Shown here piece after piece: positions 9,444-22,267 of a DNA stretch of 64,000 nt. The position numbers and the translations under genes were made by a program. The notes under the pieces were generated by a model. It searched no databases, was not told where the DNA came from, and saw only the letters and a list, made by a program, of their open reading frames with translations. The stretch comes from Cryptomeria japonica (taxonomy: Eukaryota; Streptophyta; Pinopsida; Cupressales; Cupressaceae), in NCBI RefSeq assembly GCF_030272615.1, contig NC_081412.1, positions 23,590,432 through 23,654,431 on the forward strand, written 5' to 3'. Positions within the stretch are counted from its first letter, which is position 1. Every line of letters starts with the position of its first letter.

Positions 9444-12415
9444 TCAACTGTTCAGAACAGGACTCAAGAGTTTTCTCCTACTTTGTCTTCTTTGGAGGTG
9501 ACTTATGAAGATCATGAATGAAAGAATGTCATTCAATTGGCTTTCTTGAATAGATTCCAACCCTTGGAAGTAGACACTCTTTACCTTCTTTTCTAACTCT
9601 TCAAAATCGAGACCATCTTCTTCATTCATTTCTTGTCCTAACAACTCCTCCAAAGCTACACGGATCTTTGATTGAATTCCTTTAACTGATTCCTCCATCC
9701 TTTCACACTCTCCTTTCACCCTATCAATTGTTGTCTTTATCATCATCAAAGAGCCATGCCAACTATGGAAGTCATAAATGTTACCTTCTTCAATTACACC
9801 CTCTTGTATTAATACTTGAACAGGAATACATCGCAACACTTTAAGACGAGCAATTATCTTATCTTGTGCCATTGGGAAATCTTCCCATTGATTTTCCATG
9901 CTTTGAAGTCCTCCCCTGAACATTACCACCTCATTGTATGTTCTTACTACCTCTTGTACATTCTTTAATCCTTGGTTCGAGTTTCTCATTTCTTCAAGGC
10001 TCTCAAATGACTTCTGGGAGATGGAAGGAGGTGGAACAAATGTTTCATCTTCCTGTCTGATTGGCTTCACTAGCCTTTGTATGTATTCCTTCAATCTTAC
10101 ATTCTCTGCTTCTACCTTGTCTTTCTTTTCTTCTACTTCATGGAGCCTTCATCAGATGGATGTGAGAGTATCCCCCAACTCTTGAAAATCTTGCTCTTCA
10201 GTTGTGTGCCCAAAGTCAATTGTCTTTACCTCATACTCCATGGCGGCGATTTCATCTCTTGGCTTGTCAACAGTAGGGATTGCTACTTGTAATATGCATG
10301 ACTAGGAGAACTTCTTTGCCTCATTTTGTTCTTTATCTTGATTGATCCTTGCAAAGAAATCATCTACGTCTCCAATAGGTTGAACTTCTACAACTGTTTT
10401 CTTTTTCATGCTCTCTTTTAGCCAATCAAGAACTGTAGACAATTCCATCCCTTCTTCCAATTTGTTATCTCCATTGATTCCTTTCAAGGCTGAAATGACA
10501 GTTTCATCTTGGTTCTCACTTGTGTTTTGGTTATGACCTTCTAGATCTTCCATCATGATTATCCTTTCTTCTTCTATACAATTCTGAATTGGTGATGTTC
10601 TATCTTGAACACAAGTAGGTTGCTCTATTCTTTGTGCATTTCCCAAGTTGCCCTCTTCAATTGAAGTTCAATTCATTTCTAACTCTCCCGTTGAGGAAGT
10701 AATTGTGATTGAGGAGATAGTGTTTTTTTTTTTACTTCTTCCCTCGAGATTCAACATTGGCGACTTCCTTTATGATACTTGTATTCTTCCTTTTCTTGGA
10801 GACTTGAACTTCCCCTTCACTATTTACTTCTTCATTGTTCTTCATTGCTTCATCTTCGGAGGAAGAATCTTCATCCATCTTGCCATATGTGAGTGATATC
10901 CCTTGGCTTCTCAGGTTGTTGATTTGTTGATCAACCCACCATCTTGAATTATCCAACACATCCTTCATTAATGTGTTGATATCAGTGAGCTGAGGTTGAG
11001 ACCCACTAAGTGTTAAGATAGGTTTATCCTTCTCTTGTTCATATTGTGATAATACCTGTTCTCCTTCATCTTCAACTTGATCTGGAACTAGAAATATATT
11101 ACACTTCTTGATGAAATCGATTGACATCGTGGACCACATCTTTTTTCTAACCTCAAACTCATCTGCAAGATTTGCCCAATTGTCTTCCATATCAACTCTA
11201 TGTTTAAACCTTTTCCCTCCAACGGTGGGTATTCTATTGTAAGGATCAAAGTGTGATCTTTGTTTGTACACACCAAGTTGATAGAACTCTTACTCTATAA
11301 TGGCTGTCTCAGCGGCTTGAGCTGAATAACATGCCTCCATCAATTTACCAATTGAGATAGGGTATGAAATTCCTTGCCTTTCTTCCTCCTTTTGGATAAA
11401 ATCAAACTCTGTTAGCTGCCTTACTACTTCAAGTAGTACCATCCTATCAATGGGATATCGTGGAAGACAATATGGATGATATGAACACCCTTGAATCTTG
11501 ATATATGAGAAAATGGGGAATTGGATAAACCACGAATTAAAATTTTCTACCAACGCCATAGCTCCTTTTGATAGTCTTATGTGGAGGAGTCCTTGCAATA
11601 ATTGAGTAAGATACATTGTGAATACATCATTGACTCTCCTGAAGTGTTGCTTGTCATGTAGCTATAACTGAGGATAGCAGTCATAAACCTTGAGTTGTCC
11701 CTTCTCAATGCCTACCTCTCCCTTGCATATCAATCCTTTATACCTTATATGTCTAGCCAATGCATATACCATGTAAGAGCTCATGTAAAATATTTTTTTT
11801 CTTTCCAACTCTCTCAGCTGGATGTCTAAGTTGTCACTAATTAACTTGGCCCAATTTATCGTCTTTAGGCCTAGAGAGACCTCTTCCACATAACAAAACA
11901 TCCGTATTTCAAATGTTGCTCCTTGTGGGCGCCCCATGGTCCTATTCAGTAAGAACACCATATTACCATATTCTTCTTTAAAATCAGAGTATACAAACTT
12001 CTTTGGTGTTTTGGATAATGGTTTCTTCAGTCCATTCATCCAATCTGAAGTGATGAGGTTCATACATCTTCCAGATGCTTTCTCAAAAAAGGCTTCTGAT
12101 TCTTGTTTAGTCAATTTGACCATCCCATCATGATGAGGGATACCAAATGTCTCTCTGATTGCTTCTTCTGTAAGGTGTGCTGAGACCATTCCTTTGGGTG
12201 CCACTCTCGTCCTTTCTTTGGAGTCATAGTGCCTTGTGCATTCCACCATCAATTCATTGCATTGGACTACAGGAGGGAAGCTAGCAGCTTGACAGATTCC
12301 ATTCTTGATCATGTTAGTTGCCATGGTGGAGGGCATATGCTCACGTGTGCCAAACATTCTCCTCTTGAACTTGGTCAAGTCGAACTGCTCCAGTTTGGTG
12401 TCTCCAAGTAATATG
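9444..12415 (-). pseudogene. ORFx copy 2: near full-length, degraded
   Basis: The best copy of the unknown protein, read from 12415 down. It starts with 'GDTKLEQFDLTKFKRRMFG' and a 'CNELMVECTRHY' block, then a 238-residue stretch. An in-frame TAG at about 11662 is followed by a 108-residue stretch with 'LPRYPIDRMVLLEVVRQL'. An in-frame TAA at 11290 precedes FDPYN and YEQEKD segments, and the frame shifts between 10732 and 10646. A C-terminal coiled-coil region (to 9444) holds further stops. Unbroken it would be about 950 residues. No signal peptide or membrane segment is visible, so it does not look like a true envelope. It lies directly before a purine tract and LTR. Family unknown; a distant link to plant transposon-associated proteins is possible but not shown. 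Confidence 0.65.
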
Positions 12416-13723
12416 AGATTCTGGATAAAAACCTTTGAGCAATGCCTTCATTTGATCCTTTCTTGATCCTTCTCTCGACATGTTCCTGCATGAATCTAGA
12501 AGTTAGAATGCTTTAAAACTAAATTCCGATAATATTGCTAAGTTCTGATATTTTATTGAGTGATATATATGCTTTCAAATGTATAAAATCAGAACTTAGA
12601 TTAATCTACATTAAATTCTGAAAATGTCATAATAGTGCATGTAACTTATATTTCAAAATTTGAATGCTATAACCTTGAGATTTGATTATTACTCGGAAAA
12701 TCTGAGTCATACCTTCCCTTATTTACTAATGATCAAATTCTGCAATTAAGTTTCTGAGTAGGGATGAATGGATTTTAATTAATAATTAGTACTTAGAAAT
12801 CAGAGTTAAAACTCTTTGGGGTTTGGTCTTTGACCAGCCCCTTTGATTCTTCCTTCCAATGACCTGATGTTCAAAGTCTTCTTTCCAACTGCTACTTCTT
12901 CAAGGCAGATTCATAGCACTTGGCTTTCTGATTTTCAGCTCTTAAGGTGAATCCATGATGCTGATTCAAGGCGAGTTTGTGTACTTAAAGTCAACGAACT
13001 TCCCTCCTCATGCAATGTTATCAACCTTGAACGAATTTGCTTGCTGTGCGAACTTTTTGCTGGGAGAATTTGTTGCTGGGCGAACTTGTTATTTGATTTG
13101 CATTTGTATCTTCTAAGAGGTTCTTTCTCGCTTTACTTATATGACTTGGAGTTAGAAGTCACACCTCTTCACCTTTATACGCTTTAACTTCCAATAGTCG
13201 CACCTCTTCAAGGCTTTTATCAAGCTGACTTTGCTAGGAAAGAAAATGTTTTGTTAATAAATCACATTTTTTCAACTCCCTTTGAAAGCCGACTTAAGCA
13301 AGCAAATTAAGAATTTTTAAAATTAAACTCCAAATTGCCCTACATTTTTTTTATTTTGCTTTACCTTCCAGCCGTCTAAGTTCGGATCTTCCTCAAATTC
13401 ATTTTGTTATTTGTCCAACTTGCTTCCTTAGAGGTTCGAACTTTGGACTTGATACTTAATGATTCTCTACCTCCATCTTTGCAACTTAAAGGTCTCATCT
13501 TTCATCTTTCTAAAGGGCTGATTTTATTTTTGCCTTTTGAAATTTGCCAAAGGGTTAAGTTAGATGCAAATCAACTTCCTCTCTTCCAACGTCTAGTTTT
13601 CCTCTTTTGAAGCATAGTCGGATTTTACCCTTTATGATTGGAAGTTACATTCTATTTCCTTTTGTTTACCCTTCTCACGAACCTACGTTGGCTCACACCT
13701 TTCATGGTCTTAGAAATATCGAC
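12416..13723. other. No gene; motif-rich spacer
   Basis: No pol domains are found where the minus-strand element should have them, so it is 5'-truncated or rearranged. From about 13020 the plus strand carries scattered 'GCGAACTT'-type motifs like those in the 16550-17135 array. Confidence 0.35.
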
Positions 13724-14220
13724 CTCTTATCAAGTTAAGTTGATGCGCACTTCTTCGCTTCTTAGGAAAATCGCCTTCTTATCAACTTAAGTTGATCCGC
13801 ACCTCTTTCTCATTGTCGATGGTTAAACTTGATTAATTAAACTTTATTTCCTACCAACCTAAGTTGGTGCGCAGGTGACTTTGTAATACTCACTTTACTT
13901 TCCTCCAACTTAAGTTGGTGTGCAAGGGATTCACTATTAGCCCAAGTTGGAATGTTCTTCATTAATCCTTCTTGCCAACTTAGATTGATTCGCAGCCCTT
14001 TTCCTATCATTGAAAGTTGATACTTTAGTTTAAGCAATTTCACTTTCCCATCAACCTTAGTTGATTTGTAGGCACACTTAGAGACTTACTACCAACCTAA
14101 GTTGATCCACAGGGTCTCATACTTAGAATTTTTTTTGCTTCCTATCAACCTAAGTTGATCCGCAGGGTCTCATACTTACAATTTTTTTTGCTTCTTATCA
14201 ACCTAAGTTGATCCACACTC
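13724..14220. repeat. Array of palindromic ATCAACYTAAGTTGAT cores
   Basis: About nine copies of a 14-18-bp palindromic core followed by 'CCGCA'-like text, spaced 40-75 bp. Perfect palindromes are ATCAACTTAAGTTGAT (13781-13796) and CCAACTTAAGTTGG (13905-13918). The last three units (from 14091, 14143, 14197) are near-identical tandem copies of about 53 bp that include 'CAGGGTCTCATACTTA' and a T-run. Confidence 0.75.
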
Positions 14221-14404
14221 TATAATCCTTAGCATAATGAATGGCAATTACTTACAGCAAAGTTTACCATTCTGGAATTTTGGGAGTTTGCTTGAACCAT
14301 TATACCATGCGAATTTCTTTAATCAAGACTATTGCGAGGTTGAGTTACTGCTGGATTAAAACCCTACACAACTAAAGCAACTAAGCTAAGCAAGCAAGAG
14401 GGGG

Positions 14405-15470
14405 TCCCCATTTGCAATGGGATGATGTGTGAAGAAGTCACAACAGGAAGGTTTGTGTAATAACCTTTGCTGGCATCTCCTATGGAGCCTTGGAAGAGGG
14501 TTTGGACATCCATCAAAGGAAACGCCAAACATGGCCAAAAGTGCCCTTGGAAGACATGTATGAAAAATATGAAGCATAGACACGATGTGTGAAGTATTGA
14601 TAAAGTGCTTCAAAGAATCGTAGTCTCATGGCGTGGAGTGATTGCAGGATATGCGCAAAATGAATTTGTTGAAAAGGCTTTAGAAACTTTTGGTCAAATA
14701 CAATTGGCATGGGTAAAGTCGAACTCAACAACGTTCACTTGTATCCTCCCAGCATGCTCCACATTGGGAGCTTTGGTACAAGGATATGTAGAAAGTGGAT
14801 TTATTGAAAAGACTTTCCAAAATTTTCAGCAAATATGCTATGGTTGCAAGGGCCCTGATTACGCAAAGCATAGACAATGTACAATACACACGACTGATTA
14901 AAGAAATGTGACTTTATGGTATGATATGCACAAAATACGTTTGTTGAAAATATTTTAAAACTCTCAAGCATATGCAATCGGTATTTATAAAGATGAATCC
15001 ACCAACCTTTGCCAAGCATCCTCCAAGCCCCTTGCCATGATGGGAGCCTTTGGAACAGATTATATGCATAGCATCAAAGGACTTTTATCGGATGCTGTAG
15101 TTGCAGATGCACCAGTAGACATGTGCATGAAATGTGGAAACATAAACAAAACACACAAACTGTTCGATTGGCTGCCTCAAAAATGTTGATTTACGAAATG
15201 CAAGCACCTTCTCTGTGCATGACAGGATTGGAACTTTGGAATAGGTCAAGAACATCCATTAAAAAATTTTTGTCAGACATTGAAGTTGGAAATATTCTGG
15301 TAGATTTACATGTAAATTGTGTATAATACTTGAAAAAGGACGCCTCCTCATAGAATGCACAAGGGTACAAGTTTTGCCAGATATTATGATCGGAAATGTT
15401 TTTGTCAATATGCATCCATAATGCCAAAGCACAGACGAAACATTTGAGCCCTTGGACAAAATATCTCAAA
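14405..15470 (+). pseudogene. PPR gene remnant, block 2
   Basis: The clearest unit (14605-14770) reads 'VVSWRGVIAGYAQNEFVEKA' followed by 'LETFGQIQ' and 'ILPACSTLGALVQG', a textbook PLS-class PPR stretch. Flanking units at 14440-14560, 14785-14860, 14920-15060 and 15180-15460 are more decayed, with stops and shifts. Close similarity to block 1 suggests both derive from one PPR gene or tandem family split or duplicated around the intervening repeats. Non-functional. Confidence 0.7.
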
Positions 15471-16549
15471 GAAATATAAAGTCATGGAATGCATTATTTT
15501 TAGGGCAAATATATACCAAGATAAAATATAATTGCCAAAAAGAACTCAAGGAAAAATTATGCAAATAAATATTTTCACTTAGGGGTGAATTTTATTTTAA
15601 GAGTGGCATTATGGTGCCTCCGAATCTTTTGTATTTAATAATCAGTGAGACATCAAGAAAAAGGGGAAATAAATGAGGATTTTACACATTGAAAAGAATT
15701 TAATGTTTCACTTATAGAGATGGACAATGTGAAGGATAAATTTGATAGAATATTGTACGAAAGGAAAAATTGAAGGTGAATATATTTTTAAAAGAAGTGT
15801 AGTGTGTGAAAGAAAATCGTATGAGCAATGAAGATAGGAAAAAGTAATTTCACAAAATAAGTGATTAATTTCATTACCAGGAAAAAATAATGCAACATTG
15901 TAAAATATTTTCAGCAGAAGATGCGAAAAGCAAGGTAAATTGCATAAGGGATTTAAACTGATGAAGTTAATATTTTCATGAAAGATTTCCAGAAGGGTGA
16001 AAATGCAATTAAATGAACAAGTGGAAGTATTTTACATAAAGGAAAAATGGATTAAACTTTAATTATTGAAGTATTACAGAGTATAATGCATAACAGGATT
16101 AATAGTTATTTTATGATTTCTAAAGGGGTGATTATAAAGAGTAGTTAATTGTCAAATAATGTGACGGTCTGAAGCACTCCCTTAACTTTATAAAAGGAAA
16201 ATCAGGACCGAATAAATTAGAAGGGGGGGGGGCATGAGAATAGAAGAACATTATAAAATAATATTTTTGATCATTGTCTTATATTTTCTTAGGGTCTTAA
16301 ACAGCGAATGTGCAGAAATTGTTTGTGAGGATGATGGTCTCAACTGTTTATTAATTTTAATTAATAGAAACTAAAAACCGTCTATAGATTGTTATTCTCT
16401 TGATCATATGAGTCAATTTGTCAAGGGCTTGTTGATTTGTCGTTGCACTTTAAATGCTTTTGTGTAACATGTGGGGAAGGATAGGCTAGAGTTCAATCAT
16501 CAGGAAAAGGCTTAGGACAAAGGGATTAAGTTAGTGAAATTGTTATTTT
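15471..16549. other. No gene recognised
   Basis: A-rich, low-complexity intergenic DNA with a G-run near 16222-16232. No domain or RNA gene seen. Confidence 0.4.
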
Positions 16550-17135
16550 GGGATCACTTCCAGTTGACCCCAAAATCAATGAACTTCGCTTTGACTCTTC
16601 CAGTTGAGCCTAAAATCAGCGAACTTTGCCTTGTCTCTTCCAATAGGGCTCCAAATGTGCGAACTTTGCCTTGTGCATTTCCGTTGCTTGAAGACGATCG
16701 CAATCTTGTTGGTATGTTGCCAAGAAGTTGTTACAACTAATCAATAGCAAGTTAAGGAAGTGAATGGGGTAGCAAGTTGATCAATCTATAATGAACCACT
16801 TCCAATTGCCTTCAAGAAGTGCGAACTTCCTGTGATAGCCCAAAAACGCGACCTTACCTTGACACTTCTAGTATCCCCTCAAATGTGCGACCTTCTACTT
16901 GCAACTTCCAATCAAGCCTCAAAAGCGCGAACTATCATTTCTAGTATCCCCCTTAAGGCGCAAACTTTATCATTAGCATTTCCACTTGACTCTCCAAAGC
17001 ATGAACTAACACTTCCAGTGCCATCCAAATGCGCGACCTTTTATTTGCCCCTTCTAGTTGCCCCTTCAAAATGCGACCTAACACTTCCAACTAGGTCTCA
17101 AAAGTGCAACCTACCACATGAATACTTCCGTCAGC
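16550..17135 (+). repeat. Degenerate ~40-bp minisatellite
   Basis: About 13-14 units of roughly 40 bp share 'CACTTCCAGTTG', then 'CC.CAAAA', then 'GCGAACTTTGCCTTG'. Early units (16550-16680) are most alike and later ones lose length. The open frames across it are a by-product of the period, not genes. Confidence 0.7.
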
Positions 17136-18066
17136 TAGGTGAAAGTGCGATCTTGCATTCAAGGCAAAGGGAGAGACACTTCAGTATTCGCGCCACCTTG
17201 AGAGGGCCCCACAATGAAGAGAGACATTTTTTTGTTCAATTCAAATTTGATAGATGCAAGTTGGCTTTGTTCTTGAAAAATTGAAATTGCAAATCATTAA
17301 ATAAAAGCACAAGTCGGCCTTATGATGAAGAATTGCACCCCTTTCAGCCACTATAAAGACAATGTTGATCATTTCATTTGATCAACATACAATCGATAAA
17401 GTGAATTCATTCAATCAGGCAGCAACTTTGATCAAGGAAGCAGTGATTCCATCCCAAGCAAATATTGCCAAAGTTGTCATTGCTAACACAACGAATTCAT
17501 TCACTATTTGAAATAACCCCCTTGATTTTTTTTTCAATTTTTTCCAATTACAAACATCACAAGCACCCGTTAGGGTTAGAGAAATGATAATCAAAATGCT
17601 TTTGAAAGGTAACCCTTCCACTTTTTGATCACCAAGAGCCCAAGGCCTTTATTTATAACCTCTCACCAGGCCAAATTCATTCAAACTCACTCCAAATGGC
17701 GCCCAAATCAAATGCACTTTCGTTTCCTCCTAATTTGGCGTTGGCATTTCATTTCACCTCCTTAGCATAATTCACCCAACTCACATCCACCCTTAATTGC
17801 CAGTTTTTAATAAATATAATGCTGATAAAGTAACATTGATGAAATTGAATTATGGCGTCAAAATTATAAAGGTGAAATACTTCGCCCAAATAGACTTAGG
17901 ATAAAAAATAATATTCCCCTCTCATAGTTGTCCAAACTTGAATAAAATATATGCAAGCCTAAGTCATTAAAAAATTAAAATATCCCTTCAAATACTGACA
18001 ACTACCTAAATAGAGCTGAAGCCAAGGTACTGAACCGCATTGCCAAAAATAGACATCTGAGCTCGA
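17136..18066. other. No gene recognised
   Basis: Intergenic sequence with long A/T tracts. A minus-strand frame at 17621-17415 shows no family match and is treated as chance. Confidence 0.35.
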
Positions 18067-18302
18067 ATACTACTTACTATAAATAGTACTTACTATAAAT
18101 AGAATACTGCTAAAAATAGTAAGTGTTTCCAAAGTGATTTTTACCACAATCTGAGCAGCCATCGCAACTTACTAAAAATAGTAAGTCCAAAAAAAATCTT
18201 CAGAGTCACTTGCATGTTACACCATCGCGAAGCTCTCTAAAAACCTAGAAAAACCCAGAGAAATAAGATGCCCTCGCCTCCACTTACTAAAAATAGTAAG
18301 TT
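18067..18302. repeat. Repeated 20-bp palindrome
   Basis: Two exact copies of ACTTACTAAAAATAGTAAGT (18167-18186 and 18282-18301) have 8-bp arms around AAAA. Variant half or full copies lie at 18071-18125, containing 'TTACTATAAATAGTA'. All fall within 240 bp. Confidence 0.75.
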
Positions 18303-19168
18303 TGCCAAACTCCGCTGCTTGCTATGCATGTACCATCATTGCGAAGCTTTTTGAAAATCCAGAAGGAATCCAGAACCAAACTGACAAACTCCCACATGCA
18401 AGCCTCCAAAAATGCTGAAACATCCTCCCAAAGGTAGGAAATCCTAATTTATGCTTCCCACTAGCCTATGGGTCTCCGGAATAGGCTAATGGCCGACTAA
18501 ACAGATCACAGCTGAGAAGGGGACATTACACCGTTGGTAGCAACTTTAAGCAAGCTTCAGCACTTAACGATTTTGCTTGATGAATTAACATTCAAACATC
18601 AATGAAGCTCTGTCTACAATCAGCACCAACAATCAAAGCTTTCAGACCAACGAGTTCAACACAAGATTAGCGATTTTGCATCAATAATCAGATATAAATC
18701 AGCATTGTCATAGTGAAAACGCATCAATATAAGGGCTATTTTGCGAAATTGGAAATCAAATTAGAGATTACCAGCCTGTTCTAAACTTGATTGCAGGTCT
18801 GAATTGGGTCGTAATTGATTATTTTTGTTAAAGTCAGGCCCTAACTAAACGCTGATACAGCTTCAGCTAATCATGTTTCAGAGAATTCATTCATAGGATG
18901 CTTCTTTTATTACATTTTGATCAACTAGTATGCTTGAATCCAATTCAGTTTTGTTAGATGATCATTTTCAGATTTAGATAAGTCTAGGGTTTATATCTAT
19001 GCCTAGGGTTTTAGTAATGCATTGATAATTTCGATGATTTTATGAGCTTTTTGGAAGGAATTACTAACCTAGAGGTATTTTAACATTATAATCATATCAA
19101 AACCTAACTTAGACAACCCTCGCAGGGAGAACATGGCAGCCCCAAAGGCTGGAACAAATACATGAAAG

Positions 19169-19621
19169 GCCCTCATCAAGGAAGACTCGAAGGGTGAAGC
19201 ACTAGAATCCAAGATTACATCATTTTGGAGCAATGTAGGAGACACCAACCTCGAGCAAATTGACATGAAGTTCTAAGGTCCCCTATATACCACCAAACAT
19301 TCCGAATTTTTAAAGATGATGATGGAGAGCGGGATAGTGAAAGTAGCAGGCTTCCCTCCAACTATACAACGTAATGAATTGATTGTTGAGTGTGCCAAAC
19401 ACCATGATGCTAGCAAAAGAACAATATTAGCACATGATGGCAAAAAAATTGCCTATCTATCCGAGACAGCTATCAGTGAAGCTTTCCACATACTTGAATC
19501 CAACAACATGATTTACAAAAGCAAGGAAGCAGCACAAGCATTCTATGATGATGATCCCGACAAATGCCTCAACATAATCAACAAGTATCTGGTTATAGTC
19601 ATACATATACGTAATAGTACT
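19169..19621 (+). pseudogene. ORFx copy 3: N-terminal fragment
   Basis: The frame reads 'NVGDTNLEQIDMKF', an in-frame TAA (about 19276), then 'MMMESGIVKVAGFPPTIQRN' and 'ELIVECAKHHD'. This parallels the N-terminal part of copy 2 ('GDTKLEQFDLTKF', 'NGICQAASFPPVVQCNEL'). It stops matching near 19590 (KCLNIIN), and no LTR or further domains follow. Function unknown. Confidence 0.6.
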
Positions 19622-19624
19622 TGA

Positions 19625-20182
19625 AAAAATAGTTGTGAAAAGATGTATAATAGTATAAGAATTACATTTCAAATGAAACTATAGGAAATTAGTAAAATAC
19701 TAAATAGCAAAATCTGAAATACTAAATCTAAATACAAAGATTTCCTGAATGCTAATTGCTAAATAAAATTTGACAAATGAAAATTTCAAATTGGAGATTT
19801 CTATTATATCAAAAATATGAATATCTGATATCACAAAGTCTATAAAGATGATTACATGATACATCATTACAATGAGTAGCAAATAGCAATAGCATTACGA
19901 AAGACAAAATGTCAAAATGTCAAAACATAAAAAGTAGTGAAGGGAGGCCTCTAATCATCTGCAAACTCCTCATCACTGGAACTGTTGGACTCCTCACGGT
20001 CAATATCCCTCAAGCTCACACCAACCAGCCCTGCATCTAAAGTGGTAGGATCATCCTAATCAATCTGTGATGGCTCCTCTAGCTCTACATCCCATTGTGC
20101 CACTGGACTCTCCTTGTACACAAGTGTCTTGCGGTCAATGAGACACAAAGCACTATGTACAACCATAAGCTTCTCTGCTCTC
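19625..20182. other. No gene; 3' flank of hAT pseudogene
   Basis: AT-rich. From 19945 the minus strand may hold the acidic tail of the hAT protein, but the frame is unclear. No terminal inverted repeat was identified. Confidence 0.3.
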
Positions 20183-22267
20183 TTAGAGGTAAAGTCTATT
20201 CCTCTTAAGAGAGTGGATGAAGCTATATGTAGACCAATTCCTCTCAGCAGCTGAAGAACTGGAAACTTGGGATAGCATATGGATAGCTAGAGTGGTGGTC
20301 AAAGATTTCTGACCATGACAATTCCACCACAAAAGTGGGTCCTCCTGTGCCATAGTTTCTATATCCATCTTTGCCCCATCTAAATAACTCCTAAGAGTGA
20401 CAAATTTTGGCCACTCGATGCGAATTATGTCGGCTTCTCTAGAATCATGCATCTTCTCTATGCACCTAAAGAACCCCACCTTGACCTCATCATCTTGAAT
20501 CGATGTCACTCTATCCGGTCTAGCCTTGTACCACTTAGGATTCAAGGCATAGGCAGCCATATGCAAAGAAATGTTCAGCTTGTCCCATCTGCGCTGAATG
20601 ATTGGCCGAATGTGCTCATTGTAGAATGCTAGAGTGGGGTCCTTCACTCGCACAACAACCCTCATCTCGTCAAGCATAGAGTTGATGCACTCATACACCT
20701 CTCCAAGGTTAGGTGCATCCCCATCCCCATATCTGATGACCTAGAATATTGGAGAAATGATGAAGACAATGTATTTTGCATTAGTGCAAAACACATCTCT
20801 ACACTATCTCCTTCACCCTTCTCCCCTGCCCTGTCTTGGCCTTGACCCACCTATTCCACTCTGTAGTCATAACCATGAGTTGCAATACCTCTTGCAACAC
20901 AATCATTCTCTCCAAGAGAATGAAATGGGATGCATATCTGGTCTCTACTGGTTTCAAGAACTCCTTCGCAAAGGTCCTGAAGAGTGCATGTGAAGTGTGG
21001 TGGTTATAGGTAAACATTTGCACATCTCTCACATCACTGACCACTCTAATCCAGTCAATCTTCCCCATGTCCTTGAGTGCATTGTTCATGGCATGCACAC
21101 AACATGGGGTCCACCAAATATGTCTATAGGCTGCCTCAATAAGTTTCCCTACTGCTCTACACACATGGGCTGCATGTGTCACTACTTGGACCACATTTTG
21201 TGGCCCAACCTCCTCAATAGCCTCCTTGAGGACCTCAAACTGAAAATCAGCATCTTTGCGATGCTTTGTACAATCAACTACTCTAATGAAGTATGGGCCC
21301 TCTGCACATGTGACCATGATGTTGATGAGTGGACGATGGCTAATGTCCGTCCACTCATCCATAACTATGTTGCACCCAGAGGCCACCCAACATGCCTTCA
21401 TCTTTTCGATCAAAATATTGATCTTGGAATAGCTCTTATCCAAGATCGTGGTCCTCGATTTTGTCTCACCTGGTGGCACATATGATGGTCCTCCCTTTGC
21501 CACCATAGACATCATTTCCCTATAATAAGGAGACCGTGTAACATGATATGGGATGCCATTGGCAAAGAAAAACCTGCGAATGGATTTATCTATTTCATCC
21601 TTTAGCTGCACATTAAACATATCAGCTATGGGTTTACTCTGTATCTTGTGTTTCCCTACCCACTTAGCCTCTCATGATTGGGGCATGGCACTAGAAGTGG
21701 AAGTGGATGAAGGTCTAGACATCATTCCTCTCGTCTGCGATGTATGAGGAGAAGTATGCTGCACTTGCTGGCTCTATTGAAGGGCTGCCCTAGCGGACAA
21801 AGTAGTAGGCACTGCAACTTTTCTATCATCTGGAATGCCCCAAAGCTTGTTCATCTCATTTTTGTACTCTATATTTTTAGGTTTTGCCAAAAATTTACAT
21901 GCATCCACACCTTTTCCTCTCCAAAAAAGGAAGTGTGCATTCACTCTAGTGATGCTACCAAACCATGTAAGCCCACAAATGTTGCATTGCCAGTACTTGA
22001 TGTGCCTTGTATTCTTGAAGCAAATTGTTTTAGAGGAGATTTAGGATCATAAGCATCACTAGCATACTATGTCAACAACTCTGAAGGGCAGCCTGTACTA
22101 GTTGGTGCACTCGCTATGGAACTAGATTGGGCTCCAGGGTCAGCCCCATGGTCACCCCCCTCAACCTCAGGTTCAAAATCTGAATCATTTCCACTATGAG
22201 GATGGATTCCTATCTCATCCTCACTCATGTCATGGGAGCTCATTGCGATAGTGACACTGCATTTCAC
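20183..22267 (-). pseudogene. hAT-family transposase (BED finger, DUF659, hAT C-terminal), broken
   Basis: Read from the ATG at 22267: an acidic N-terminus (66 residues), then a BED-type zinc finger in a shifted frame ('YWQCNICGLTWFGSITRVNA', about 21995-21930). A DUF659-like catalytic region follows (21620-20799) with 'MDEWTDISHRPLINIMVTCA', 'HAAHVC' and 'PCCVHAMNNALKDMGKI'. Another shift leads to the C-terminal dimerisation region (20698-20183) with 'DPLLWW', 'LAIHMLSQVSSSSAAERNWS' and 'TYSF'. Such proteins cut and paste DNA with short TIRs and 8-bp duplications. At least two frameshifts separate the domains, so this copy cannot make an active enzyme. Confidence 0.8.

Noticed and set aside
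13724-14220. CRISPR array
   Set aside because: Repeated palindromes with spacers look superficially similar, but the units vary, spacing is irregular, no cas genes exist and the surroundings are plant retroelements.
16832-17284. 150-codon ORF
   Set aside because: Produced by the ~40-bp minisatellite period; no protein-like conservation.
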